DNA of 64,000 nucleotides, from the NCBI GenBank assembly GCA_050014595.1, contig JBEKDA010000017.1, forward strand, positions 62,001 to 126,000, in the 5' to 3' direction. The DNA comes from PALSA-129 sp050014595. Its GTDB lineage: Bacteria; Acidobacteriota; Terriglobia; Bryobacterales; Bryobacteraceae. Positions 7,886 through 17,169 of this stretch are shown here, one piece after another. The notes under the pieces are model-generated. The model ran no database searches. It saw nothing but the letters and a program-made list of their open reading frames with translations, and was not told where the DNA came from. A program made the translations under genes and the position numbers. Numbering within the stretch: position 1 is the stretch's first letter; each line of letters opens with the position of its first letter.

Positions 7886-8557
7886 ATGACACCGATTCTG
7901 GTTCTTGCTTTCTTCTTGGTCTTCATCGTATTGGATTATGTCTTGAATCGCCGCAAGGTGATGGCCACGGTAGCGGTGGACGCGCCGCGGACAGTCCCGG
8001 CCCAGGCGGGCGGCGACTACATAGATGGTTTCCTGGTTCCCGAAAAACTCTCTTACCACCCCGGGCATGCCTGGTTGATGCGCGAGCGCAAGAATGTCGT
8101 GCGCGTGGGCGCCGATGAGTTCGCCGCCGCCCTGTTGGGCAAGCTGGAGAAGATTGAACTGCCTAAACCCGGCCAGTGGATCCGCCAGGGACAAAAGATT
8201 CTGTCGTTCTACCGCGGCGGGCGCAAGACCGAAATGGTCTCGCCGACCGAAGGCGAAGTCATGGAGATCAACGCCGAGGCGCTCACCAACCCCGCGATCC
8301 TCCGGCAAGACCCGTACGGCAAAGGCTGGCTGGTGGCCGTGCATGTCCCCGACGAAGAGAATACCGGGCGCAATCTGGTCCCCAAAGGCCTGGTGAGAGA
8401 GTGGATGCGGGAAGCGGTGGAGCGGCTGTATTCGCGGCAACCGGCGCTGGCGGGAGCGGTGGCGGCGGATGGCGGGCGGCCGGCCGAAGATCTGCTGGAA
8501 GCCCTGCCGGAAATTGGCTGGAGCGAGGTCACCAGCGAGTTTTTCCTCACTGTCTGA
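7886..8557 (+). CDS. membrane-anchored glycine-cleavage-H-like protein
   Basis: A 223-residue protein with an N-terminal membrane helix (residues about 3-20) and a GcvH-like domain at about 45-175: YHPGHAWLM, VGADEFAAALLGKLEKIELP, then VSPTEGEVMEIN and DPYGKGWLVAVHVP all align with H-protein. The lipoylation motif E-S-V-K-A is not present. The aligned stretch reads YRGGRKTEMVSP, with a lysine (K114) two positions nearer the conserved proline than in GcvH, so lipoylation is doubtful. An 45-residue C-terminal extension follows. It lies directly downstream of a sigma-54 promoter and before a ferredoxin/NrfD pair, not with gcvT or gcvP, so a role in electron transfer or redox sensing is more likely than glycine cleavage. 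Confidence 0.8.
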   Translation: MTPILVLAFFLVFIVLDYVLNRRKVMATVAVDAPRTVPAQAGGDYIDGFLVPEKLSYHPGHAWLMRERKNVVRVGADEFAAALLGKLEKIELPKPGQWIRQGQKILSFYRGGRKTEMVSPTEGEVMEINAEALTNPAILRQDPYGKGWLVAVHVPDEENTGRNLVPKGLVREWMREAVERLYSRQPALAGAVAADGGRPAEDLLEALPEIGWSEVTSEFFLTV

Positions 8558-8610
8558 GAGGTTGCGGCACGGCAAGGCCAGAAGGGCGGAGTTGATTCGT
8601 CCAGAACGAG

Positions 8611-8650
8611 AACCGGGACCGGAGGCATACACCTCGGGTCCCGGTTTTGT
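8611..8650 (+). terminator. rho-independent terminator
   Basis: A perfect 10-bp stem (8611-8620 AACCGGGACC with 8637-8646 GGTCCCGGTT) encloses a loop that can pair further (GAGG/CCTC) and is followed by TTTTGTTT. It separates the H-like gene from the ferredoxin gene, so the latter needs its own promoter or read-through. Confidence 0.85.
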
Positions 8651-8773
8651 TTGTGGCCGGGGTCTCAGAGCGGCGAGTTCTTCGTCACTCTCAAGCGGGC
8701 TAAAATCGCGGCTGTAAAGAATTACTACACTTTTTGCGTGAATTCTGTTAAAAAGGGAGTTGAGGATCTAGAT

Positions 8774-9514
8774 ATGTCAAAAGCGATCCTGTACGACAGC
8801 ACTCTTTGCATCGGGTGCAAAGCTTGCGAAGCCGCATGCGCCGAACGGTGGGGGCTGCCCTACAACGACCAGATAGCCGCGGAGCCGAGGATTTCGGCGC
8901 ATAAATTGACTGTGGTGGAAACGCACGGGGAGCGATTTTCCCGGCGGCTGTGCATGAATTGCATACAGCCCACATGCGCCTCCGTATGCCCCGTAGGGGC
9001 GTTGCAAAAAACATCGCTGGGGCCGGTCATCTACGACGCAGATAAATGCATGGGCTGCCGCTACTGCATGCAGGCTTGCCCGTTCCAGGTGCCCACCTAC
9101 GAATGGAACCGCCGCCTTCCCAAAATGCGGAAGTGCAACATGTGCTATGAGCGGCAGAGCGCCGGCAAGCTGACCGCCTGCGCGGAAGTCTGCCCGGTCG
9201 GCGCCACCATCAACGGAAACTGGGACGAGCTGGCGCAGGAAGCCAGGAGGCGGATCGCCGAGAAGCCCGACCAGTATTACGGAAAGGTGTACGGCATCTC
9301 GGAAGTCGGCGGGACGTCGGTCTTCTACCTTTCGGCGGTGCCGTTCGAACAGATCGGGCTGCGCACCAACGTGGGGCAGGAGCCCATGCCGGAAACCACG
9401 TGGCGCGTGCTGGAGCTGGTGCCCGACGTCGTCTCCACCGGCACGGTGTTGCTGGGCGGAATCTACTGGATCACCAATCGGCGGGCGGAAGTGGCGAAGA
9501 AGGAGGGGCGATGA
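8774..9514 (+). CDS. four-cluster [4Fe-4S] ferredoxin subunit with C-terminal membrane anchor (HybA/DmsB type)
   Basis: A 246-residue protein. The start at 8774 was chosen over an in-frame upstream ATG at 8651 because GGGAGTTGAGG lies just upstream and the family begins here (MSKAILYDSTLCIGC). Sixteen cysteines fall in four ferredoxin groups: C12/15/18/22, C60/63/68/72, C92/95/98/102 and C121/124/136/140. There is one membrane helix near 222-240 (VVSTGTVLLGGIYWI), as in HybA. No Tat signal is present. It would pass electrons to the overlapping NrfD-type subunit. No catalytic subunit (molybdopterin, NiFe or haem nitrite reductase) is encoded nearby. Confidence 0.92.
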   Translation: MSKAILYDSTLCIGCKACEAACAERWGLPYNDQIAAEPRISAHKLTVVETHGERFSRRLCMNCIQPTCASVCPVGALQKTSLGPVIYDADKCMGCRYCMQACPFQVPTYEWNRRLPKMRKCNMCYERQSAGKLTACAEVCPVGATINGNWDELAQEARRRIAEKPDQYYGKVYGISEVGGTSVFYLSAVPFEQIGLRTNVGQEPMPETTWRVLELVPDVVSTGTVLLGGIYWITNRRAEVAKKEGR

Positions 9515-10680
9515 GCATCAAGCTTCCCAAGATCACGGTGTGGCGGGTGATTTTCGCGGCCATTCTGGCCTGCGGGTTGTATGCCACCTATGTGCGCGTA
9601 ATGTATGGGTTGGGCGGCGCCACCAACCTGAGCGACAAGTTCCCGTGGGGACTCTGGATCGCCTTCGATGTGATGTGCGGCGTGGGCCTGGCGGCCGGCG
9701 GTTTCACGCTGGTGGCGATGGTCCATATTTTTAATATCGAGAAGTACCGACCGATTCTGCGGCCGGCGATTCTCACCGCGTTTCTGGGCTACATGCTGGT
9801 GGTGGTGGGCTTGCTCTACGATCTGGGCCGGCCCGACCGCCTGTGGCATCCGCTGGTGATGTGGAATCCGCATTCGGTCATGTTCGAAGTGGCCTGGTGC
9901 GTCACGCTCTACACCACGGTGCTGTTTCTGGAATTCATCCCGGTGGTCTTTGAGAAATTCGGACTGCACAAGCCGCTCGAGTGGATCCACAGGATCTCGG
10001 TTCCCTTGATGATCCTGGGCGTGATCCTCTCCACGCTGCACCAGAGTTCGCTGGGGTCGCTGTTTCTGATCGTGCCCGAAAAGCTCTACCCGTTGTGGTA
10101 CAGCCCCCTCCTGCCGCTGCTGTTTTACATTTCGTCGATCGCCGTGGGCCTGGCAATGACGATTTTTGAATCGTGGCACAGCAGCCGCGCTTTCGGCCGC
10201 GCGCTGGAGTTGCCCCTGCTGATGAGCATGGGGCGCGTGCTGGCCGTGGTGCTCAGCGTCTACCTGTGGATCCGCTTACTGGACTTGAGCCACCAGCACG
10301 CCTTCGCGCTGCTGGCGCAGAACCGCATCGAGACGTGGTTGTTTGTGTTGGAAATAGCGCTCATGGCGGTGCCCATGGTCCTGCTCTACCAGGCGCGCAT
10401 CCGGCGGCAGCCGGGAGCGCTGTACGCCTGCGCCGTGATGGTGGTGTTCGGATTCATTGCGAATCGCCTGAACGTCGGGACTACCGGGTTGGAAGCAGGG
10501 TCGGGAACGCATTACTTCCCCAAATGGACCGAGGTGGCGGTCACGCTCTCGATCGTTGGCGTGGGATTTGCGACTTACCGCATGATCGCCCAATACTTCC
10601 CCATCTTCGAAGTGGAAGAGCACCACGGTGCCGGCCCGGAGATGGGCGAAAAGGAGGAAGATTCGGTCGCCGTGAGATAG
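9511..10680 (+). CDS. NrfD/HybB-type quinone-interacting membrane subunit
   Basis: A 389-residue polytopic protein, about ten membrane helices, that overlaps the ferredoxin stop (ATGA at 9511-9514). Conserved HybB features include FPWGLWIAFDVMCGVGLAAGGF, DLGRPDRLWHPLVMWNPHS, SVMFEVAWCV and LHQSSLGSLFLIVPEKL. This family carries a quinone site in the inner membrane and works with a DmsB/HybA ferredoxin. The C-terminal tail is acidic. With the preceding gene it forms a two-subunit module that moves electrons between quinone and an unknown partner. Confidence 0.93.
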   Translation: MSIKLPKITVWRVIFAAILACGLYATYVRVMYGLGGATNLSDKFPWGLWIAFDVMCGVGLAAGGFTLVAMVHIFNIEKYRPILRPAILTAFLGYMLVVVGLLYDLGRPDRLWHPLVMWNPHSVMFEVAWCVTLYTTVLFLEFIPVVFEKFGLHKPLEWIHRISVPLMILGVILSTLHQSSLGSLFLIVPEKLYPLWYSPLLPLLFYISSIAVGLAMTIFESWHSSRAFGRALELPLLMSMGRVLAVVLSVYLWIRLLDLSHQHAFALLAQNRIETWLFVLEIALMAVPMVLLYQARIRRQPGALYACAVMVVFGFIANRLNVGTTGLEAGSGTHYFPKWTEVAVTLSIVGVGFATYRMIAQYFPIFEVEEHHGAGPEMGEKEEDSVAVR

Positions 10681-10737
10681 GGATTGCTCACCACGGAGAC
10701 CGGGAGGCGCGGAGGATTTCAGATCGCGGAGCCGCAA

Positions 10738-12324
10738 ATGAGTTTGAGCAAAACAATCCGCCTGGGACTGGCCGCCAAGCTGGCGATCTCTGTGATCGCC
10801 AGCATGACGGCCTTCTTCGCCCTGTTCGGCTACATCAATCTACGGTCGGAAAGGCGGCAATCGGAGAACCTGGTGGAGCTCTCGGCGGACCGCATCACCG
10901 ACGTGATCGTGCGCAGCACGCACTACGAAATGTTGCAGAACGACCGCGCGGCGCTGCACAACCGCATCGACGACATGGGCTCGGAGCCCGGCATCGAGCG
11001 CATCCGCTTGTTCAACAAAGAGGGCCTCATCACCTATTCCACCGATCGCCAGGAGATCGGGCGGGCGGTGGACAAGACCGCCGAGCAGTGCAACAAGTGC
11101 CACGCGGGCGCGGCGCCGCTCGCCCAATTGAACCAGCGCGAGCGCGCGCGGCACTTCACCGATCCGCAGGGGCAGCCGGTGCTGGCGGTCATGCGGCCCA
11201 TCGATAACCGGCCGGAATGCTGGACTGCGGAATGCCACGTGCACCAGGCGAGCCAGCGCGTGTTGGGGATTATCGACGCGGACCTCTCGCTCGAGCTGGT
11301 GGAGCGGCAGATCCGGCAGCACCTGGCCAACCTGACGTGGTTTCTGCTGGGGGCCGTCGCATTCGGCTGCGCGGCGGCTGTGGGCTTCATGTGGGTGGTG
11401 GTGCACCGCCCGGTGAAGGAACTCATCGACGGCACCCACCGCGTGGCCGGTGGGGATTTGGAATACCGCCTGCCCGTGCGGTCGGACGACGAATTGGGCG
11501 ACCTGGCGGCGTCGTTCAACCGGATGACGGCGGAAGTCGGCGGCGTGCAGGCCAAGATCGAAGAGCAGGTGCGGCGCAAAACTCTCGAGTTGGAGCGGGT
11601 CCACAAGACGCTGCTGCGCTCCGAGAAGATGGCCTCCATCGGCAAGCTGGCGGCCACCGTGGCCCACGAGATCAACAACCCGCTCTTTGGGATTCTGACC
11701 TACGCGCGGCTGGTCCTGAGGGAGCTGATGAAGCACGATGTGCCGCAGCGGGACGAGATGGCGGAGCAGTTGCAGACCATCGAGCGCGAGAGCAAGCGCT
11801 GTGGAGACCTGGTGAAGAACCTGCTGACTTTTTCCCGGCAGGCGCCCAGCGTGCGCGAGCCCAACGATCTGAACACCGTCGTGCACCGGGCGGTGCTGTT
11901 GGTGAAGCACAAGCTGGAAATGCAGAACATCGCCTTCGAAGAAAAGCTGGCGGAGCATCTGCCGCCGGTGCTGTGCGACGCCAACCAGATCCAGCAGGTG
12001 ATTCTGGTGCTGCTGATGAACGCGTCGGAAGCCATGGCCAAGGGCGGGCAGTTGGAAGTGAGCACCGCGTTCGATAGCCAGGCGGAGCAGGGCGTGGTGC
12101 GGGTGAAGGACAGCGGGAGCGGAATTCCAGCCGACGTAATGCCGCACATTTTCGATCCCTTCTTCACCACCAAGGAAGACCAGAACCGCACCGGGCTGGG
12201 CCTCGCGGTGGCGCATAGCATCGTGGAGCAGCACGGAGGCGAGATCACGGTGCGATCGGAGCCGGGCCTGGGAACGGAGTTCCAGGTAGGGCTGCCGATG
12301 GCCGCAGTCGGGGTGGAGGCGTGA
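10738..12324 (+). CDS. sensor histidine kinase with c-type haem motifs in its periplasmic domain
   Basis: A 528-residue kinase; start at 10738 (MSLSKTIRL), the in-frame ATG at 10684 lies in a dispersed repeat. Membrane helices at about 14-34 and 200-223 enclose a periplasmic sensor with CNKCH at 118-122 (c-type haem site) and CWTAECH at 161-167 (C-x4-CH, an atypical haem site). A HAMP linker follows at about 224-276, then a HisKA domain with phospho-acceptor H310 (ATVAHEINNPL) and an HATPase domain (DSGSGIP, HIFDPFFTTK, GLGLAVAHSIV). It is the partner of the NtrC-type regulator 40 bases downstream and probably senses redox state or a haem ligand in the periplasm. Confidence 0.93.
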   Translation: MSLSKTIRLGLAAKLAISVIASMTAFFALFGYINLRSERRQSENLVELSADRITDVIVRSTHYEMLQNDRAALHNRIDDMGSEPGIERIRLFNKEGLITYSTDRQEIGRAVDKTAEQCNKCHAGAAPLAQLNQRERARHFTDPQGQPVLAVMRPIDNRPECWTAECHVHQASQRVLGIIDADLSLELVERQIRQHLANLTWFLLGAVAFGCAAAVGFMWVVVHRPVKELIDGTHRVAGGDLEYRLPVRSDDELGDLAASFNRMTAEVGGVQAKIEEQVRRKTLELERVHKTLLRSEKMASIGKLAATVAHEINNPLFGILTYARLVLRELMKHDVPQRDEMAEQLQTIERESKRCGDLVKNLLTFSRQAPSVREPNDLNTVVHRAVLLVKHKLEMQNIAFEEKLAEHLPPVLCDANQIQQVILVLLMNASEAMAKGGQLEVSTAFDSQAEQGVVRVKDSGSGIPADVMPHIFDPFFTTKEDQNRTGLGLAVAHSIVEQHGGEITVRSEPGLGTEFQVGLPMAAVGVEA

Positions 12325-12364
12325 CAGCCGGTCACCGCCGAGATTAGATAGACGGGAGAACGTT

Positions 12365-13725
<1,361 letters not shown>

Positions 13726-13729
<4 letters not shown>

Positions 13730-14280
13730 AACCGATCCACCTCATCCTGCTGACGGACGGAAACAGTCCGGCTCGGGAGCCGCAACTGGATGCGCTCGAA
13801 CAATTGGCGGCCGCGTTGGCCCGCACGTTTCGCACACCGTGCCGGATCCGGCCGGAGACCTTCGACCTGGGCTTCGCTTGGGACGCCCGGCGCAACCAAT
13901 ACTACTCGACGGCGGTTCTGCAACGGCTGGAGCGCGCGGCCTCGCCCGACGCGCGCGTGCTGGGAGTTACCGCGTGCGACCTGTATGTCCCCGTGCTGAC
14001 CTTCGTATTCGGCGAAGCCCAACTCGACGGCAGTTGCGCCGTGGTTTCGACGGCCCGCCTCGGGGAAGAGTTCTACGGATTGCCGCCGCGCGAAGATCTG
14101 TTGCGCGAGCGCCTCGTGAAGGAAGCGGCGCATGAGTTGGGCCACACTTTCGGCCTGAGGCACTGCGCCGATTGGCGCTGCGTGATGGCTTCGAGCCACG
14201 CGGTGGAACGGTTGGACGTGAAGGGCGCGGAGTTCTGCGTGGCGTGCAAGAAGCCGGTGCTGAGGAACGGGCATTGGTAG
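13726..14280 (+). CDS. amzA: archaemetzincin (zinc metalloprotease)
   Basis: A 184-residue protein with a GTG start overlapping the preceding TGA. The archaemetzincin signature is present: HELGHTFGLRHC, then four residues, CVM, and after 16 residues CVAC. The three histidines of HExxHxxGxxH bind the catalytic zinc and the four cysteines a second zinc. Archaemetzincins are common in Archaea and scattered in bacteria; substrates are poorly known. Translational coupling to the NtrC regulator ties it to the redox cluster. Two strong hairpins follow the stop. Confidence 0.93.
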
Positions 14281-14289
14281 TTTGGTGGG

Positions 14290-14326
14290 GCAGACCCCCG
14301 GTCTGCGCGGGTCCCCCCGGACCCGC
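14290..14326. repeat. tandem perfect hairpins after the archaemetzincin gene
   Basis: Two adjacent perfect hairpins: 14290-14306 (GCAGACC, loop CCC, GGTCTGC) and 14307-14326 (GCGGGTCC, loop CCCC, GGACCCGC). They start 10 bases after the stop of the redox operon and probably block its transcript end. A pair of the same build is at 17100-17136. Confidence 0.8.
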
Positions 14327-14977
14327 TTGCCGCTCGCTAACGCAGGAAACCCGGTGACGGAATGTCCCGTTTTCCGTAGGCTGTCCCGTTTTCCGTGGTG
14401 AGCCTAGGTGAGCCTCCGGAATTGCAGAATCGCTGCTCGCAATTCCATTCGCGACTATCAATCTAGCATGCGGGAAGGGGATGATCGGTTTCCCCCATGT
14501 AGTCCCGCTCGACTCCTCTTCCCAGGCGCAGCCTCGCGGCAAGGGTGCGGTTGGTGCTGAAGCATACGAAGGGTTGGCGGCAGTTCATCAGGTGCAAGCC
14601 TGTGTGGCACCGCCCTCGACCAGGTTCCCGAGTTTGAGGTGCGTATGTGCCAAGTCCAGGCGCCTTTGTCCGGAATCGGGTTTGGTACTGGGCACAGACA
14701 GGTGGCGTGCAAGCCGATGTTGCGCGGATACACATAGGCGAGCATAGCTTCTTGCGAGGGTAGTCGGGTCAAGTTGAGTGAAAGCAGTCGGGGGGCGGAC
14801 GTCCGGCCCGCCGCAGCCGCGTTCGGCAACGGCAGGCGTGCGGCCTGTTCCCTGTCGAGGAAAACCGGACTTTCGACCCGAAGGCTGCCGGCGCCGGCGA
14901 ACTCCAGATGACGAACTGGAGTGGACCATCGAAGCCGTCCGCGCGCCAGCCGCAGGCGTAGGTTAGCCAGCCATGGC
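14327..14977. other. 651-base gene-free stretch with short repeats
   Basis: Bases 14346-14358 (GAAACCCGGTGAC) recur exactly at 16578-16590, and a direct repeat TGTCCCGTTTTCCGT occurs twice at about 14363-14397. The part from 14450 to 14970 has open frames on the minus strand in several phases with no recognisable domain. It could be a decayed mobile element or an undetected structured RNA. I cannot name it. Confidence 0.4.
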
Positions 14978-16354
14978 CTACGGCAGCCGGTAAATCCTCA
15001 CGGAATGCACGCCGCCCTCAGCGATCAGGTGGCCGTCGGGCGAAATCGCGAAGCCGACGCGAGCGCCGAGTTCCGTGCCCGGACCCTGGCCCAATTCGGG
15101 CGACCACTCTGCCATCACCTGGCCGTTCTTGAAGTCCCAGATTGTATGGAGCCGGGGAGCCGCCGGGTCTGGGTTTACGGCTGGCCAGCCATCGTCGCCG
15201 ATGGCAATCCGCCCGCTGCCGGTGGACATCGGCACAGCGGACCGGCTCCATAGGGCCTTGCTCTCGCGAATCCGTTTTCCGGTCTTCGTGTCCCAACAGA
15301 AAATCCGCATACGGAGGTTTCTATTTGCATAAGGCCGTGGTTGCTGGGCCTCCAGCTCTTCAAACGGCGAATGTGGAGGCGGCTGAGCCAGCGACTGTCC
15401 AGCACGCGGTTCTTGCAGCAGCGAGCAGACCGCGTCCTCCAGGAAGACGGTATTGCGCACATAGGTGTCAGCCAAGTGGATCCTCAGGCGGCCTTCTATC
15501 GGCAGTTGCTTGCTAGGAAGCGCGTCGTCCGGCGTATGCCTCGCCATTGTCCGTAACGGGTCGGCGGGGGAAGCCAGCTCCGCATACGCCAGGCGCGCCA
15601 GAATCAAATCGCCAGTATGGGAAAGACCGCTGCCGGGAGGCGCATTGAGGTTCGGGGCTTCCGTCGTCAGAAAACGAGTGTCCGAAGAAACAGCTGCCAA
15701 CATTATTGGAAGCTTGGTCGCAAGTTTTTCCAGGATCTGGCACTGAAAATCCATAACCCCGAGGACGGTGATCGGCCGCGGGCCAGTACTAAGTTCTCTG
15801 CGCAGCTCGGCTCCAGGATGCCCAACCGTGGTCAGAGCGGTAGCCGGGCCCACAAAGCCGAGGAGCCCCCCGGGTATCCGGCAGGCATCGAGGCCTGGAA
15901 AGCGAATCAAGACAGTCTCATACCACAGAGCGTCTCCGTCCGGCGCCCACCGCAGCTCGGTAAACGGGGGTCCGCCGACCAACGGCGCCCTGTTGGCAAA
16001 CCCCAACTTCGTCAGCTTGATCCCGTGAATCGTTGACTGCGGGCTTGCCGACGGCACGATCAGGAGATACCGGTTCGGGGTCGGGCGCGGGTGCACGCCG
16101 GATACGATGACGCGATCGTCCGGTTCGCCAAATTCGATGGCTAAGCGGCTGCTGTCCGGCGAGAAGCTCACTGCCCATACGCTCATGGATTCCAGCGGGG
16201 CCTCGCCCATAGCAATCAACCGTTCGTTGAGGTTGATCTCCGCAACCTTCGGGAATGGGTTGTCAGCCGCACGTGCGAAACCCCAACTGAACAGGAGCGC
16301 AGAAAGGAGCCAGGCAAACATAGACCAACGACGAGCTTTTATTGCAGCCTCCAT
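14978..16354 (-). CDS. secreted WD40/propeller-like protein, function unknown
   Basis: A 458-residue protein with a signal peptide (hydrophobic core in residues about 12-30; Met12 at 16321 is an equally good start). Two segments resemble WD40/PD40-type blades: VWAVSFSPDSSRLAIEF and the C-terminal VGFAISPDGHLIAEGGVHSVRIY; the middle is less regular. No catalytic motif is visible. It is flanked on both sides by the GAAACCCGGTGAC repeat, which may mark past insertion. Stand-alone on the minus strand. Confidence 0.6.
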   Translation of the reverse strand: MEAAIKARRWSMFAWLLSALLFSWGFARAADNPFPKVAEINLNERLIAMGEAPLESMSVWAVSFSPDSSRLAIEFGEPDDRVIVSGVHPRPTPNRYLLIVPSASPQSTIHGIKLTKLGFANRAPLVGGPPFTELRWAPDGDALWYETVLIRFPGLDACRIPGGLLGFVGPATALTTVGHPGAELRRELSTGPRPITVLGVMDFQCQILEKLATKLPIMLAAVSSDTRFLTTEAPNLNAPPGSGLSHTGDLILARLAYAELASPADPLRTMARHTPDDALPSKQLPIEGRLRIHLADTYVRNTVFLEDAVCSLLQEPRAGQSLAQPPPHSPFEELEAQQPRPYANRNLRMRIFCWDTKTGKRIRESKALWSRSAVPMSTGSGRIAIGDDGWPAVNPDPAAPRLHTIWDFKNGQVMAEWSPELGQGPGTELGARVGFAISPDGHLIAEGGVHSVRIYRLP

Positions 16355-16647
16355 TTAGCAAAGATACGTCGAAGTCTGAAAACCTGCCAGGCTCTTTGTG
16401 GCTACCGCGAGAACGGCACCTCAACCTCCAGGATCCAGCCTACGCAGGGATCCTACAGCTTCACGGTTGCGGCCGATCTTTTCGAGCCGCAAAGCAAGAG
16501 AACCAGTGACAGGTTACCAAATAGAGAACCGGGACAGCAACCAATTACACCTTTTCTAGAGAAACGCGGTGACAAGAGAAACCCGGTGACAGACGGGACG
16601 TAACCCCTCGGCCGGGGGCGTCCGCTCTCTGACAATTCGGGGCCAGG
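16355..16647. other. non-coding stretch with REP-like GGTGACAG repeats
   Basis: The stretch contains CCAGTGACAGGTTACC, GAACCGGGACAG, GAAACGCGGTGAC (16561-16573) and GAAACCCGGTGAC (16578-16590), all variants of one short motif, and an adjacent direct duplication of GGCCAGGCTA at 16641-16660. No gene is seen. Confidence 0.45.
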
Positions 16648-16824
16648 CTAGGCCAGGCTACGCAATCTCGCTCCACGTGCGCATCCCCGCCCCGAGAACG
16701 GATTCATACCGCGGGCTATTGCATCGGGATCCAGCAGCCGGTCGCGGCCCTCGAATTCGAAGGATTCGGTGAGCGTGGACTTTCCGGAGCCATTCGGGCC
16801 TGCGATTACCGTGAGGGTGGGCAC
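16648..16824 (-). pseudogene. truncated zeta-toxin-like P-loop protein
   Basis: Starting from GTG at 16824, 58 codons read PTLTVIAGPNGSGKSTLTE and then DRLLDPDAIARGMNPFSG. This is the N-terminus of the zeta-toxin/UDP-sugar kinase-like family (Walker A GPNGSGKST, DPDxIA motif). The frame then runs into unrelated sequence and stops at 16648, while intact members are near 190-200 residues. It lies 6 bases after the stop of the small protein at 16831-17067, the usual arrangement of the module. The duplicated GGCCAGGCTA sits at the break point. Confidence 0.75.
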
Positions 16825-16830
16825 GCTGCC

Positions 16831-17067
16831 TTAGGCGGCGTAGGCCGTCAATTCGCGGATGATTTCGTAGTTTTCTCCGGACGGGGCGCCCGGCAGCCAG
16901 CGGATCTCGAATCTTCGGCCATCGGCACGCTCCATCACATTGAGACCGTCGCCGTCGATATAGAAGACTGGAAGGCCGGCCGCAAGCGTCTCGGCGAAAG
17001 CTTCGCGGGTTGCCGCCCGCACCGCATCATCAAACTGTGTGCTACCGAAATCGTAGACGACAGGCAC
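16831..17067 (-). CDS. small protein of a zeta-toxin-like module (probable antitoxin partner)
   Basis: A 78-residue acidic protein (VYDFGSTQFDDAVRAA, then IDGDGLNVMERADGRRFEIRW). Proteins of this kind are typically encoded directly upstream of zeta-like P-loop ATPases in soil bacteria, as seen here with the broken gene downstream. The role as antitoxin is inferred from position only. The divergent acyl-CoA ligase begins 103 bases away, with tandem hairpins between. Confidence 0.65.
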   Translation of the reverse strand: MPVVYDFGSTQFDDAVRAATREAFAETLAAGLPVFYIDGDGLNVMERADGRRFEIRWLPGAPSGENYEIIRELTAYAA

Positions 17068-17099
17068 GCTTAATTATACACACCGGCCGCCATAAAGAA

Positions 17100-17136
17100 G
17101 CCGGCCAGGGGGCCGGCTGCGGACGGGGGCGTCCGC
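17100..17136. repeat. tandem perfect hairpins in a divergent intergenic region
   Basis: 17100-17117 (GCCGGCC, loop AGGG, GGCCGGC) and 17119-17136 (GCGGACG, loop GGGG, CGTCCGC). The same two-hairpin build is found at 14290-14326. Here the genes diverge, so termination is not an obvious role, which favours a mobile repeat family. Confidence 0.7.
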
Positions 17137-17169
17137 CCTCCAAGATTGTCATACTGGGATCTACCAATC

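Noticed and set aside
8651..8773. Upstream extension of the ferredoxin gene from an in-frame ATG
   Set aside because: The extra 41 residues follow directly after a terminator and do not resemble the family; a strong Shine-Dalgarno lies before the ATG at 8774.
14458..14929. Several minus-strand frames in the spacer before the propeller gene
   Set aside because: Three phases are open at once and none has a domain, a ribosome site or neighbour-like codon usage. A group II intron remnant was considered, but no domain V-like hairpin was found.
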